Positions 46,208 through 54,870 of a stretch of DNA of 64,000 nucleotides are shown here, one piece after another. The position numbers and the translations under genes were made by a program. The notes beneath the pieces were generated by a model that was not told the origin of the DNA, made no database searches, and saw nothing but the letters and a program-made list of their open reading frames with translations. Each line of letters starts with the position of its first letter. Within the stretch, counting starts at the first letter, position 1. This stretch comes from Massilia sp. TS11 (GTDB lineage: Bacteria; Pseudomonadota; Gammaproteobacteria; Burkholderiales; Burkholderiaceae_D). The DNA lies in assembly GCF_022012445.1 (NCBI RefSeq), contig NZ_JAKLTS010000001.1:496001-560000 (forward strand). The letters are read 5' to 3'.

Positions 46208-47298
46208 TGACGAGTCACTGAATTCGGCGTTGTCATTGTTGCCCTCCCAGATGTGAGACCGGGTTGAGGTGTTCGGGAGGACCTTTCCAGGCCGAGGTCT
46301 CGCCAAGTTCCAGTCGTCAGATTCAACTCTTTGACGAAGTGTTTGCTGTTGTCCTGAGGATCATTTCCGTCGGCAAATATCGCGATGAGTGATTTCCCAT
46401 CTGGCGCGACTGCAGTCGAGCGAAGAAACTGGCTGACAACCCAGCTCTGTTCCTGACCGTCTTGGTCTCTGCGGACGATCCGATCTTCACTGACTCGCCG
46501 GACTAGAAAGTACATTCCTCCTTTCTGGTCGAGTCGAATGTTGCTTGAGCCCGGTCTGAACCCGCTTGCAGGCGAGGCGGAGAATTTTCCTCCGCGCTTA
46601 ATCCGATAAATATCTATCTTAGACTCGTCGTATTCTTGAAACGAGCGCGTTTCAGAGTGGTCGCTTAGTGGAGATGTTGCGTTGATAAGTAGCACGTCAG
46701 GTGCTTCGAATACGATCGAATACGCCTGCTGAAAATGAAATGGCGCCGAAAAAGGAAATTCCTTTTGTTGCTCGAGATCGTAGATAAAGACGTCGGCATC
46801 CCCGTAGTGGATGAATCTAAATCCGAGTGAGACCTCGCTTCTGAAATAGGCCAGTTGTTTGCCGTCTGGAGAAAATACTGGCGAGAATTTATGGCCATGA
46901 GAAATCGGCAGTACCGTTTCATCGTGCGTCCGTAGATCCAGCAAAACGAGCGCCGTATTCTGGAGGACATCTTTTGTGGTCCGCCAATCTTGAGCAGCGA
47001 CGAGTTGACTTCGGACCATCACCAACTTCTTTCCGTCCGGCGAGAAGGTTGGTTCGGTGTAGTTGTAGCCTGCCAATAAGTCGAGCTGCCTCGCCGACGC
47101 ACTGGCTCGATCGAAAAGAAAAACCTTGCATTGCTTTGGGGATTGCTGGGTGCACTCAGAAAAAGCAAGTTGTTTGCTGTCCGGAGAAATTGCAGCTCGA
47201 TTGATGGCCCTATGCAATTGATTGACGCTCTCATGGGCAAAGCAGTAGAGGGCGAACAGGCAAATTGCAATGCAAAGAGGTCGTGCGTAGGGTGGCAT
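46204..47298 (-). CDS. TolB/PD40-like beta-propeller protein, low GC
   Basis: 364 residues from the ATG at 47298, which has a strong GGAGGTGA ribosome binding site. An N-terminal hydrophobic segment (I-A-I-C-L-F-A-L-Y-C-F-A) is a signal peptide or anchor. PD40 repeats follow: I-S-P-D-S-K-Q-L-A-F, F-S-P-D-G-K-K-L-V-M, F-S-P-D-G-K-Q-L-A-Y, V-A-P-D-G-K-S-L-I-A. Two sampled 60-base lines have 47 and 50 percent GC, well below the neighbours, which points to transfer. Ligand or partner unknown. Confidence 0.8.
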   Translation of the reverse strand: MPPYARPLCIAICLFALYCFAHESVNQLHRAINRAAISPDSKQLAFSECTQQSPKQCKVFLFDRASASARQLDLLAGYNYTEPTFSPDGKKLVMVRSQLVAAQDWRTTKDVLQNTALVLLDLRTHDETVLPISHGHKFSPVFSPDGKQLAYFRSEVSLGFRFIHYGDADVFIYDLEQQKEFPFSAPFHFQQAYSIVFEAPDVLLINATSPLSDHSETRSFQEYDESKIDIYRIKRGGKFSASPASGFRPGSSNIRLDQKGGMYFLVRRVSEDRIVRRDQDGQEQSWVVSQFLRSTAVAPDGKSLIAIFADGNDPQDNSKHFVKELNLTTGTWRDLGLERSSRTPQPGLTSGRATMTTPNSVTRQ

Positions 47299-47419
47299 GA
47301 TCACCTCCGGTTTATGAGCTCGAAGGTGATGCTAAATGGCGGGTCTGGAAGACGGCTTGAGCACAATAAAAGGGAGGGCACCCAATGAAGCCGCCGTCGA
47401 TGTGGCGGCGGCACCCTCG

Positions 47420-48382
47420 CTACGGCTGCAGCGCCGCCAGCGGTATGCGGTAGAGGATTTTCTGCTTCCAGTCGGTCACGTACAGGGCGCCGTGGCCGAT
47501 CCGGATGGCGGCCTGTTCCTGGCCGTTTTCGATGCGCAGGGTGACGCGGCCGCTGGCGGCGTCGATGCGCGTGATCGGGCGCTGCTTGACGGCCTTCCAG
47601 ACGGCCCCGCCATAGGTGGTCAGGTCGCCGCCGTCGGACTTGGCCTCGGGCGCGAGGCCGATCGGGATCTGGCGCACCAGCCGGTTGCTGGCGGGATCGA
47701 CCTGCCAGACGTCGGTGTCGCCGATATTCGTGATCCACAGCATGCCTTCGCCGACGGCCATGTATTTGGGCGTGGGGCCGACCGGGATGCTGGCGACCAC
47801 GCGCGCCGTGGCCGGGTCGACACGGGTGACCAGACCCAGGCGGGTGCTCGAAATCCACAAGGCGCCGAAACCGGCCACCACCACATTCGATTCGGCCGGC
47901 AGGGCCAGGCGGTGCACGATGGCGCCGGTCTCGGGCGCGACGGCCACCAGATGGTTCTCGTCCTGGCCGACCACGGCCCACAGCAGGCCGCCGGCCTCGG
48001 CGATGGCGCCTTCGCGCTTCGGATGGAAGGGCAGGGGAATGCGGCGCTCGACCTGGCCGCTGGCCAGGCCGACGCCGACCAGCTCGCCCTGGCTGCAGTT
48101 GGCGGCCCAGATCCGGCCCAGGGCCACAGTCAGGCTCTGGCAGGAGGTGCCGCCGGTGCTGGCGCGGCTGCGCACGGCCAGGGTGTCGGGATCGAGGGCG
48201 AGGATTTCGCCCGGCTCATAGCCGGCCAGCCAGAGCGTGCCGGGGCTGATGGCCAGCCAGTCGGCTTCGATATCGAAGGCCTTGGCGCGCGTGCCGGGCG
48301 GCAGCGGCTGCAGGGGCGGCAGCGGTTCGGCGTGGACGCTGGCGCCGGCCAGCAGGCAGAACAGGGCGAGGCAACGCAGCAT
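47420..48382 (-). CDS. Secreted YVTN/quinoprotein-like beta-propeller
   Basis: 320 residues from the ATG at 48382 (GGAG upstream), with a signal peptide ending V-H-A-E. Repeated blades have the form L-W-[A/I]-x-N/G ... V-D-P-A-[T/S] (G-R-I-W-A-A-N, A-L-W-I-S-S, M-L-W-I-T-N-I, V-T-R-V-D-P-A-T), the NHL/YVTN-like pattern of PQQ-independent periplasmic propellers. No enzymatic motif is visible. Protein binding or cell-surface role is inferred. Confidence 0.8.
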   Translation of the reverse strand: MLRCLALFCLLAGASVHAEPLPPLQPLPPGTRAKAFDIEADWLAISPGTLWLAGYEPGEILALDPDTLAVRSRASTGGTSCQSLTVALGRIWAANCSQGELVGVGLASGQVERRIPLPFHPKREGAIAEAGGLLWAVVGQDENHLVAVAPETGAIVHRLALPAESNVVVAGFGALWISSTRLGLVTRVDPATARVVASIPVGPTPKYMAVGEGMLWITNIGDTDVWQVDPASNRLVRQIPIGLAPEAKSDGGDLTTYGGAVWKAVKQRPITRIDAASGRVTLRIENGQEQAAIRIGHGALYVTDWKQKILYRIPLAALQP

Positions 48383-48541
48383 GGTGGGGCTCCGAAAGGG
48401 TGGGCCGGCCGATCTTAGCATGCCCGTCTGCCCATTTTGTGTGCATCTTGCACAGCGACGGTGCCGGCGCGGCCACTTTTGCCTGGCACGAGAATTGCAA
48501 AGTCCTCGGGCATGAATACGCTGACGATGAAAGGGACGACC

Positions 48542-49192
48542 ATGCCGCAGCTGGCCACGCCCGCAACCGAGCTCTCTGGCGATGTGTTCGCCGCCCTGAT
48601 CAATCTGGCCGGCAAACGCCGTTTCATGTCGCAGCGCCTGGTCCTGTACGCAGTGCTGGCCTCGCTCGGGCATGAGGGCGCGGTCGACACGGCGCGCGAG
48701 ACCCTGGCCCAGTTCCAGGACGCCCATGCACGCCTGATGGGCGAGAAGGGCAGCCTGCCCGGCGTGTTCTGCGAGGCGCTGCGCCAGGCCTATTTCGGCG
48801 ATATTCAGGGCGACGCCCACATCCGCGCCTTCATGCGCCTGGCCGACGAGGCCCTGGGCGCGATCGCCGGCAATGGCCTGGCGGCGCCGGCCCTGCTGGC
48901 CGAGCTGGTCGAGCAGGGCACGCCCATCCTCAGCCTGCTCGGCACCCTGACCCTGGTCTATGAAGAGCAGGCCAAGCGCGCCGCCCTGGCCGAGCGCAAG
49001 ACCCTGGTCAGCACGATGGCCGAGATGAAGCAGGTCTCGCGCCGTGTGCGCCTGGCCGCGCTCGACGCCCAGATGGTGGTCGCGCGCGCCGGTCTGCGCG
49101 GGGCCGATGTGGCGGCCGCCACCAATGCCCTGACCACGGTCACTGGCGAACTCGACGCCCTGGCCGAGCGCGCGCTGGCCACCGCGCGCTAA
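48542..49192 (+). CDS. PilJ-N-domain-like soluble protein
   Basis: 216 residues from the ATG at 48542 (AAAGGGA upstream; ATGs at 48512 and 48527 are alternatives). It contains A-G-K-R-R-F-M-S-Q-R-L-V-L-Y, the hallmark of the PilJ/NarX-type sensor helix (A-G-x-Q-R-M-L-S-Q-R). In receptors this domain is periplasmic and followed by HAMP and signalling domains; here there is no signal peptide, no membrane helix and no output domain. The C-terminal part is helical. Function unknown. Confidence 0.7.
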   Translation: MPQLATPATELSGDVFAALINLAGKRRFMSQRLVLYAVLASLGHEGAVDTARETLAQFQDAHARLMGEKGSLPGVFCEALRQAYFGDIQGDAHIRAFMRLADEALGAIAGNGLAAPALLAELVEQGTPILSLLGTLTLVYEEQAKRAALAERKTLVSTMAEMKQVSRRVRLAALDAQMVVARAGLRGADVAAATNALTTVTGELDALAERALATAR

Positions 49193-49318
49193 GGCGCTGG
49201 GACCGCGATTCCGCACATTCAGTCTGCCGTTTTTGCAGTTCATCGCATACCGATGGAGCGGTAGGCGGGCCTTCGTTACAGTGTGCTCATGGTTCACACA
49301 CACACGAAGGAGAACATC

Positions 49319-49519
49319 ATGAACGTCGCCAAACACATGGAAGCCATCTTCCTCGCCGCCGTCTTCCTGGTCAGCTTCACCGGTTTTGCTGGCGCCAGCG
49401 TGCCGGTCCTGCACAAACACAGCGTCGTGCGCGCCGTCGAGACCGACGCCGCGATGCCGGTGGTGGTCGTCAAGGCCAAGCGTCTGAGCGCCGCCGAAAA
49501 GGTACAACTCGGCAATTAA
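49319..49519 (+). CDS. Small secreted protein, 66 residues
   Basis: ATG at 49319 with a strong GAAGGAG. An N-terminal hydrophobic stretch (I-F-L-A-A-V-F-L-V-S-F-T-G-F-A-G-A) is a signal peptide or anchor; the mature part is about 35 residues with V-V-V-V-K-A-K-R-L-S-A-A-E-K. No recognised family. It precedes the DUF2807 gene by 45 bp and could share its transcript. Confidence 0.7.
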   Translation: MNVAKHMEAIFLAAVFLVSFTGFAGASVPVLHKHSVVRAVETDAAMPVVVVKAKRLSAAEKVQLGN

Positions 49520-49564
49520 GTGCTAAGGTAGCGCCCACAACAAAATCAGCTTCAGGAGTCCAGC

Positions 49565-50335
49565 ATGTGGAAGGCATGGCAAACCGGGGTCGTGGCCATT
49601 GCGCTGTGCGCAGCGGCCGGCAGCGTCCAGGCACGCGACGAGCATCTGACCGAAACCCGTCCGATCGATGCGCGCGTCGTGCGCGTCAAGCTCGACGGGC
49701 CGGTCGATCTGAAGCTGCGCCAGGGCGACACGCCCTCGCTCGTGATTTCGGGTGAGCGCAAGTACGTCGAAAAAACCACGACCACTCAGCACGGCGATAC
49801 CCTGAATATCGACATGGAGTCGCACACGAACTTCAAGTTCGGCAAGCTCAACCCGCTGCGCATCGAACTGACCCTGCCGCGCCTGCGCGAGCTGCGCACC
49901 GAAAGCCTGGGGGCGACCGAAGTGACGGGCTTCTCAGGCGAGGACATCGAACTCGCGCTCGAGGGCGCCGGCTCGCTCAAGGTCCAGTGCAACTACAAGA
50001 CCGTCAATGCCAGCCTGGGCGGCCTGGGCAGCCTGAATATCTCGGGCCTCAATAGCGATGCCGTCAATCTCGACCTGCAGGGCGCCGGTTATGTGACGCT
50101 GAGCGGCCAGACCAAGCAGCTCAAAGCCAGCCTCGGCGGTCTCGGCGGACTGGACGCCAAGAGCTTTTATGCAGATACTGTGAACCTCGACCTGAGCGGG
50201 CTCGGCAATGCAAGCGTCCATGCCCGCCAGAACGCCAACCTGAACCTGAGCGGCCTGGGTTCGGTCACCGTCTATGGCAAGCCGCAGAACAAGCACGTCA
50301 GTGTGGATGGGCTGGGCAAAGTTAGCTGGAAATGA
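49565..50335 (+). CDS. Secreted DUF2807 (head GIN domain) protein
   Basis: 256 residues with a signal peptide ending S-V-Q-A-R. The rest is a right-handed beta-solenoid: repeated N-L-D-L-x-G-x-G and S-L-G-G-L-G turns (A-S-L-G-G-L-G-S-L-N-I-S-G-L-N, V-N-L-D-L-Q-G-A-G, L-N-L-S-G-L-G-S-V). DUF2807 proteins are envelope proteins of unknown function. GGAG precedes the ATG; its stop overlaps the start of the Sel1 gene (ATGA). Confidence 0.85.
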   Translation: MWKAWQTGVVAIALCAAAGSVQARDEHLTETRPIDARVVRVKLDGPVDLKLRQGDTPSLVISGERKYVEKTTTTQHGDTLNIDMESHTNFKFGKLNPLRIELTLPRLRELRTESLGATEVTGFSGEDIELALEGAGSLKVQCNYKTVNASLGGLGSLNISGLNSDAVNLDLQGAGYVTLSGQTKQLKASLGGLGGLDAKSFYADTVNLDLSGLGNASVHARQNANLNLSGLGSVTVYGKPQNKHVSVDGLGKVSWK

Positions 50336-50952
50336 CGCGTGACATGAAACGACTGCTGCTGGCAGCCAGTCTCCTGATCAGCCTGTGTGCGCCCGCGCAC
50401 GCCGGCTTCGTCGAGGGGGCGAATGCCTACAACGCCAAAAATTATGCGCTCGCGCTGAAGGAAATCACGCCCCTGGCCAAGGCCGGGATGGCGGACGCCC
50501 AGCATTTGCTGGGCCTGATGTATTACATGGGGCGCGGCGTCACGCGCGACTACAAGCAGGCTCTGTTCTGGCACCGCAAGGCGGCCGAGCAGGGCAAGGC
50601 AGACGCCCAGTATGTGGTCGGCGCCATGTATTACACGGGCAATGCCGTGCCGCAGGATCACAAGCAGGCCGTGACCTGGTTCCGCAAGGCGGCCGAGCAG
50701 GGCCATGCCGAGGCCCAGTATGCGCTTGGCCTGATGTACCGCCACCACGTGGCCGGCATGCCGGAAGACCCGGTGCTGGCCTATATGCTGTGGAATCTGG
50801 CGGCCGCCTCGGGCAATGCCAATGCCGTCGAGCAGCGCGCCAGCCTGGCCAAACGCATGCGCCAGGAGCAGATCGAGGAGGCGCAGTCGCTGAGCGCCGG
50901 CTGGAAGATCGGCACGCCCCTGCCCACGCATTCGCGCAGCGGCGGCGCCTGA
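50332..50952 (+). CDS. Secreted Sel1-repeat protein
   Basis: 206 residues with a signal peptide ending A-H-A-G. Three Sel1-like repeats of about 36 residues: A-D-A-Q-H-L-L-G-L-M-Y-Y-M-G-R-G, A-D-A-Q-Y-V-V-G-A-M-Y-Y-T-G, A-E-A-Q-Y-A-L-G-L-M-Y. Such proteins act as protein-binding scaffolds. Coupled to the DUF2807 gene by ATGA. An internal ATG at 50344 is an alternative start. Confidence 0.85.
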   Translation: MTRDMKRLLLAASLLISLCAPAHAGFVEGANAYNAKNYALALKEITPLAKAGMADAQHLLGLMYYMGRGVTRDYKQALFWHRKAAEQGKADAQYVVGAMYYTGNAVPQDHKQAVTWFRKAAEQGHAEAQYALGLMYRHHVAGMPEDPVLAYMLWNLAAASGNANAVEQRASLAKRMRQEQIEEAQSLSAGWKIGTPLPTHSRSGGA

Positions 50953-50996
50953 GCGCCGGCTCGCTTACAATCCTCGCATTCAATAGCGAGGACATG

Positions 50997-51977
50997 ATGC
51001 GCGCCATCCAGATTACCCAAGCCGGCGCCCCCGAGGTGCTGCAAGTGTGTGAACGTCCGCGCCCGGAAGCCGGGCCCGGCGAAGTGCTGATCCGCGTGCT
51101 GGCCGCGGGCGTCAACCGCCCCGACGTGCTGCAGCGTCTCGGCCACTACGCGCCGCCGCCGGGCGCGTCCGATCTGCCCGGCCTGGAAGTGGCCGGTGAA
51201 ATCGTCGGCGGCGACCTTGCCGCCAGCCCCTTCCGTCAAGGCGAACTCGTGTGCGCTCTGGTGCAGGGCGGCGGCTATGCCGAGTACTGCGTGGCGCCGA
51301 TCGGCCAGTGCCTGCCGATTCCGGCCGGCCTGACGCCGGTCGAGGCGGCCAGCCTGCCTGAAACCTACTTCACGGTCTGGAGCAATGTGTTCGGGCGCGC
51401 CGGCCTGGCCGCGGGCGAGACCCTGCTCGTGCAAGGCGGCTCCTCGGGCATCGGCGTGACGGCGATTCAGCTGGCGCGCGCGCGCGGCCACCGCGTGTTC
51501 GCCACCGCCGGCAGCGACGAGAAATGCCGCGCCTGCGAAGCCATGGGCGCCGAGAAGGCGATCAACTACAAGACCGAGGACTTTGCCGCCGTCGTCAAGG
51601 CCGCCACCGGCGGCAAGGGCGTCGATGTTGTGCTCGACATGGTGGCCGGCGACTACCTGGCGCGCGAAATCAGCTGCCTGGCCGATGACGGACGCATCGT
51701 CGTGATCGCCCTGCTGGGCGGGGCCAAGGCCCAGATCGACGCCGGCCAGATCCTGCGCCGCCGCCTGACCATCACCGGCTCGACCCTGCGCCCGCGCCCG
51801 GTCGCCTTCAAGGCCGCGATTGCGGCCGAGCTGCGCCAGCATGCCTGGCCGCTGCTGGCCAGCGGCGCCGTCCAGCCGGTCATCCACGCGACCTTCCCGC
51901 TCGAGCAGGCGGCCGCCGCCCACGCGCTGATGGAAAGCAGCACCCACATCGGCAAGATCATCCTTACGGTGGCCTGA
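50997..51977 (+). CDS. NAD(P)H-quinone oxidoreductase (zeta-crystallin type, MDR family)
   Basis: 326 residues. Medium-chain dehydrogenase fold without zinc ligands: A-A-G-V-N-R-P-D-V-L-Q-R, nucleotide-binding L-V-Q-G-G-S-S-G-I-G-V-T-A-I-Q-L-A. The group (QorA/PIG3-like) reduces quinones with NADPH. GAGG at 50988-50991 suits the second of two adjacent ATGs (50997). TACAAT at 50966-50971 is a likely -10. The 3' end overlaps the convergent small membrane gene by 14 bp. Confidence 0.9.
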   Translation: MRAIQITQAGAPEVLQVCERPRPEAGPGEVLIRVLAAGVNRPDVLQRLGHYAPPPGASDLPGLEVAGEIVGGDLAASPFRQGELVCALVQGGGYAEYCVAPIGQCLPIPAGLTPVEAASLPETYFTVWSNVFGRAGLAAGETLLVQGGSSGIGVTAIQLARARGHRVFATAGSDEKCRACEAMGAEKAINYKTEDFAAVVKAATGGKGVDVVLDMVAGDYLAREISCLADDGRIVVIALLGGAKAQIDAGQILRRRLTITGSTLRPRPVAFKAAIAAELRQHAWPLLASGAVQPVIHATFPLEQAAAAHALMESSTHIGKIILTVA

Positions 51978-52413
51978 CGCGGCGCTGGGTGCTGGGGTCG
52001 CGCAGGCGCCGGGTGGCGCGCGACAGGGCCAGCACGTACACGAAGCCCGCCAGGCTGAACAGGGCGAACAGGCCGGCCAGCAGGGTGTGGCCGAGGCGCG
52101 CCAGCAGCACGGCCTCGACCCCGTACAGCAGGGCGAGCGCGGCCGCGATCCATTGGCCGCGCTGGGCCAGGCGGCGGCGCAGGCGCTCGCGCGCTTCCAG
52201 CAGGGCGAAGGCGCGGATCGCCTCGGTCGGATAGCGGCGCGCGAATTCAGCCACCAGAAACCACTCGTCGGGCAGGCTGGCCCAATTGCGCAGGGCCAGC
52301 ATCTGGGCCAGACCGGCCAGGCGCGCGCGCCCCTCGACCACGGCGTAATGCAGGCGGAGCAGGGGGCGCTGGCAGGCCAGGCGCCAGTGCAGAAGCAGGG
52401 CAGGGCGTCGCAT
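51964..52413 (-). CDS. Small two-helix membrane protein, unknown
   Basis: 149 residues from the ATG at 52413. The first 90 residues are basic and helical ([21 protein letters not shown]), then two adjacent membrane helices ([17 protein letters not shown] and [17 protein letters not shown]) and a short basic tail. Longer in-frame starts would cross the tpiA promoter. No family recognised; codon use is like the neighbours. Confidence 0.6.
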   Translation of the reverse strand: MRRPALLLHWRLACQRPLLRLHYAVVEGRARLAGLAQMLALRNWASLPDEWFLVAEFARRYPTEAIRAFALLEARERLRRRLAQRGQWIAAALALLYGVEAVLLARLGHTLLAGLFALFSLAGFVYVLALSRATRRLRDPSTQRRVRPP

Positions 52414-52456
52414 GCCAGTTCGACCACGCCGGCGGCCCCAGGTTCCGCCCGAATTT

Positions 52457-52486
52457 TTGACCCGGCCCGAGATCGGGGGGTACAAT
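52457..52486 (+). promoter_or_regulatory. Sigma-70 promoter of tpiA-secG
   Basis: TTGACC (52457-52462), 18-base spacer, TACAAT (52481-52486), 27 bases before the tpiA ATG. Confidence 0.8.
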
Positions 52487-52513
52487 AGCGGGTTATTTGA
52501 TCCTGAGACTCCT

Positions 52514-53260
52514 ATGCGTCGCAAACTCGTCGTCGGTAACTGGAAAATGAATGGCAGCCGCGCCGCCAATGCCAGCCTGCTGGCCGGCATCGTCGCCGGT
52601 CTGGGCACGGCCCGGGCCGAGGCCGCCGTGTGCGCGCCGGCACCGTATCTGGCCCAGTGCGAACAGGCCCTGGCCGGGTCCGCCCTGGCCTGGGGCGCCC
52701 AGGACGTGTCGGCCCATGCGGCCGGCGCCTACACGGGCGAAGTGGCGGCCGCCATGCTGGCCGATCTGGGTTGCCGTTTCGTCATCGTCGGCCACTCGGA
52801 GCGGCGCGCCTACCATGGCGAATCGAATGCCCTGGTGGCCCAGAAAGTGCTGGCCGCCCTCGGCGCCGGCCTGACCCCGATCGTCTGCGTCGGCGAGACC
52901 CTGGCCGAGCGCGAGGCCGGCCGCACGGCCGCCGTGGTCGGCGAGCAGCTGGCCGCCGTGCTGGCCGTGCTCGACGCCGCCAGCCTGGCGCGCATCGTCG
53001 TCGCCTATGAGCCCGTGTGGGCGATCGGCACCGGCAAGACCGCCACCCCGGCCATGGCCCAGGAAGTGCACGCTCAGCTGCGCGCCCAGTTGCAGGATAA
53101 ACAAGCCGAGGCCGGCGCTGCCATCCGTATCCTCTACGGCGGCAGCATGAAGCCGGACAATGCCGCCGAACTGATGGCGCAAGCCGACATCGACGGTGGC
53201 CTGATTGGCGGGGCTGCGCTGAAAGCCGCCGATTTCCTCGCTATCATTCACGCTGCCTGA
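52514..53260 (+). CDS. tpiA: Triosephosphate isomerase
   Basis: 248 residues. Active-site Lys in G-N-W-K-M-N-G, His in V-G-H-S-E-R-R and Glu in [11 protein letters not shown]; phosphate loop L-Y-G-G-S. It interconverts DHAP and glyceraldehyde-3-phosphate. Followed by secG in the same unit. Confidence 0.97.
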   Translation: MRRKLVVGNWKMNGSRAANASLLAGIVAGLGTARAEAAVCAPAPYLAQCEQALAGSALAWGAQDVSAHAAGAYTGEVAAAMLADLGCRFVIVGHSERRAYHGESNALVAQKVLAALGAGLTPIVCVGETLAEREAGRTAAVVGEQLAAVLAVLDAASLARIVVAYEPVWAIGTGKTATPAMAQEVHAQLRAQLQDKQAEAGAAIRILYGGSMKPDNAAELMAQADIDGGLIGGAALKAADFLAIIHAA

Positions 53261-53284
53261 TTTCACCTTTAGATTGGAAAATTG

Positions 53285-53650
53285 ATGAACACGTTGTTCA
53301 ACCTGATCGTTCTTCTGCAAGTCGTTTCCGCCGTGGCCATCATCGGCCTCGTGCTGCTCCAGCACGGCAAGGGCGCCGACATGGGCGCGGCCTTCGGCTC
53401 GGGCGCTTCCGGCTCCCTGTTCGGCGCCAGCGGCTCGTCCAACTTCATGTCCAAGGCCACCGCCGTCTCGGCCGTGATCTTCTTCAGCGCCACCCTGGCC
53501 CTGTCCTGGATCGGCAGCAACCGCATCGCCAAGGAAGACGTGGGCGTGATGGAAAAAGCCGTCAAAACGGCCCCGGCCGCACCGGCCGCGCCGGCGGGTG
53601 CGCCGGCTGCTTCGGCCCCGGCCGCCTCGACGACCGAGATTCCGAAGTAA
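53285..53650 (+). CDS. secG: Protein-export membrane protein SecG
   Basis: 121 residues. Two membrane helices flanking the conserved L-L-Q-H-G-K-G-A-D-M-G-A-A-F-G-S-G loop; the C-terminal tail is Ala/Pro-rich. Part of the SecYEG translocon. The ATG at 53285 (M-N-T-L-F) is used. Confidence 0.95.
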   Translation: MNTLFNLIVLLQVVSAVAIIGLVLLQHGKGADMGAAFGSGASGSLFGASGSSNFMSKATAVSAVIFFSATLALSWIGSNRIAKEDVGVMEKAVKTAPAAPAAPAGAPAASAPAASTTEIPK

Positions 53651-53749
53651 GTTTGCTGAAAGCTTGAGCAGTTCTGTTTCCCGTTCTGCGCTGAGTCACA
53701 TTTTTGTTGGGATTTTTTACGTTTTTCTTGTTCCGGCGCAATTTCTGCA

Positions 53750-53778
53750 TTGTGCAGATGCGCAGGGCAGGTTAAAAT
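53750..53778 (+). promoter_or_regulatory. Promoter of tRNA-Leu
   Basis: TTGTGC (53750-53755), 17-base spacer, TAAAAT (53773-53778), 12 bases before the tRNA. Confidence 0.7.
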
Positions 53779-53790
53779 AGCGATCTCTTA

Positions 53791-53875
53791 GCCGACGTGG
53801 TGAAATTGGTAGACACGCTATCTTGAGGGGGTAGTGGCGCAAGCTGTGCGAGTTCGAGTCTCGCCGTCGGCACCA
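53791..53875 (+). tRNA. tRNA-Leu (GAG anticodon)
   Basis: The acceptor stem GCCGACG pairs with CGTCGGC, followed by discriminator A and an encoded CCA. The anticodon stem CTATC/GGTAG encloses TTGAGGG, anticodon GAG, reading CUC and CUU. A long variable arm (TGGCGCAAGCTG region) marks it as class II, and the T-arm has GAGTTCGAGTCTC. Total 85 nt. Confidence 0.97.
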
Positions 53876-53889
53876 GCAGAAAACTAAAG

Positions 53890-53923
53890 GCCAGCAAGGG
53901 CAGAGCCTGAAGCTGGCTTTTTT
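53890..53923 (+). terminator. Rho-independent terminator after tRNA-Leu
   Basis: GCCAGC (53890-53895) pairs with GCTGGC (53912-53917), followed by six T. Confidence 0.8.
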
Positions 53924-53940
53924 ACGAGGATCAGCCGTGT

Positions 53941-53969
53941 GGTCCTGGTTGGTACGCTGAGCCAGGACC
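53941..53969 (+). promoter_or_regulatory. Inverted repeat in the nuo leader
   Basis: GGTCCTGG (53941-53948) and CCAGGACC (53962-53969) form a perfect 8-bp stem with a 13-base loop, followed after six bases by five T. It lies 44 bp before nuoA and could be a weak terminator, an attenuator or a protein site. Confidence 0.5.
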
Positions 53970-54012
53970 GTGCGGTTTTTACACCGACCGTTCTACGAAA
54001 GCTATCAACACC

Positions 54013-54372
54013 GTGAACCTCGAAAACTATTTCCCGGTCTTACTCTTCATCCTCGTCGGCCTTGGCGTCGGCGTCGCACCCCAAGTCATCGGTTTCCTGC
54101 TCGGCCCGCACCGTCCTGACGCGCAAAAGAATTCCGCCTACGAGTGCGGTTTCGAGGCCTTTGAAGACGCACGCATGAAGTTCGACGTGCGGTACTACCT
54201 GATTGCCATCCTGTTTATTTTGTTCGACCTGGAAACGGCATTTTTCTTTCCGTGGGGCGTATCGTTCCGCGAACTCGGCTGGCCTGCCTACGTGACGATG
54301 ATGATCTTCATCGCCGAATTCGTGGTCGGCTTTTGGTACATCTGGAAGAAAGGTGCCCTTGATTGGGAATAA
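54013..54372 (+). CDS. nuoA: NADH-quinone oxidoreductase subunit A
   Basis: 119 residues, GTG start, three membrane helices. [11 protein letters not shown] in the first loop is the conserved NuoA segment near the quinone site. First gene of the complex I operon, in the order A-B-C-D-E-F-G-H-I-J-K-L. Confidence 0.96.
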   Translation: MNLENYFPVLLFILVGLGVGVAPQVIGFLLGPHRPDAQKNSAYECGFEAFEDARMKFDVRYYLIAILFILFDLETAFFFPWGVSFRELGWPAYVTMMIFIAEFVVGFWYIWKKGALDWE

Positions 54373-54375
54373 GCC

Positions 54376-54870
54376 ATGTCTATTGAAGGCGTTTTTAACG
54401 AAGGTTTCATCACCACGACGGCTGACAAGCTGATCAACTGGGCCCGCACCGGATCGATGTATCCGATGACGTTCGGCCTCGCCTGCTGTGCGGTGGAAAT
54501 GATCCACGCCGGCGCTTCCCGCTACGATCTGGAACGTTTCGGCTTCCTGTTCCGTCCCTCGCCGCGCCAGTCCGACGTGATGGTGGTTGCCGGCACCCTG
54601 TGCAACAAGATGGCCCCGGCCCTGCGCAAGGTCTACGACCAGATGCCGGAGCCGCGCTGGGTCATTTCGATGGGTTCCTGCGCCAATGGCGGCGGCTACT
54701 ACCACTATTCGTACTCGGTGGTGCGCGGCTGCGACCGCATCGTGCCGGTCGATATCTATGTGCCGGGCTGCCCGCCGACCGCTGAAGCTCTGCTGTACGG
54801 CATTCTGCAGCTGCACAACAAGATCAAGCGCACCAATACCATCGCCCGCCAATCGGGGGCCAAGCAATGA
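54376..54870 (+). CDS. nuoB: NADH-quinone oxidoreductase subunit B
   Basis: 164 residues. Ligands of the terminal [4Fe-4S] cluster N2 are Cys37, Cys38, Cys102 and Cys132 (A-C-C-A, S-C-A-N-G-G-G, P-G-C-P-P). It passes electrons to quinone. Stop overlaps nuoC start (ATGA). Confidence 0.97.
   Translation: MSIEGVFNEGFITTTADKLINWARTGSMYPMTFGLACCAVEMIHAGASRYDLERFGFLFRPSPRQSDVMVVAGTLCNKMAPALRKVYDQMPEPRWVISMGSCANGGGYYHYSYSVVRGCDRIVPVDIYVPGCPPTAEALLYGILQLHNKIKRTNTIARQSGAKQ

Noticed and set aside
48383-49507. Upstream extension of the secreted beta-propeller frame
   Set aside because: It would cross the PilJ-domain gene on the other strand and remove the clear signal peptide at 48382.
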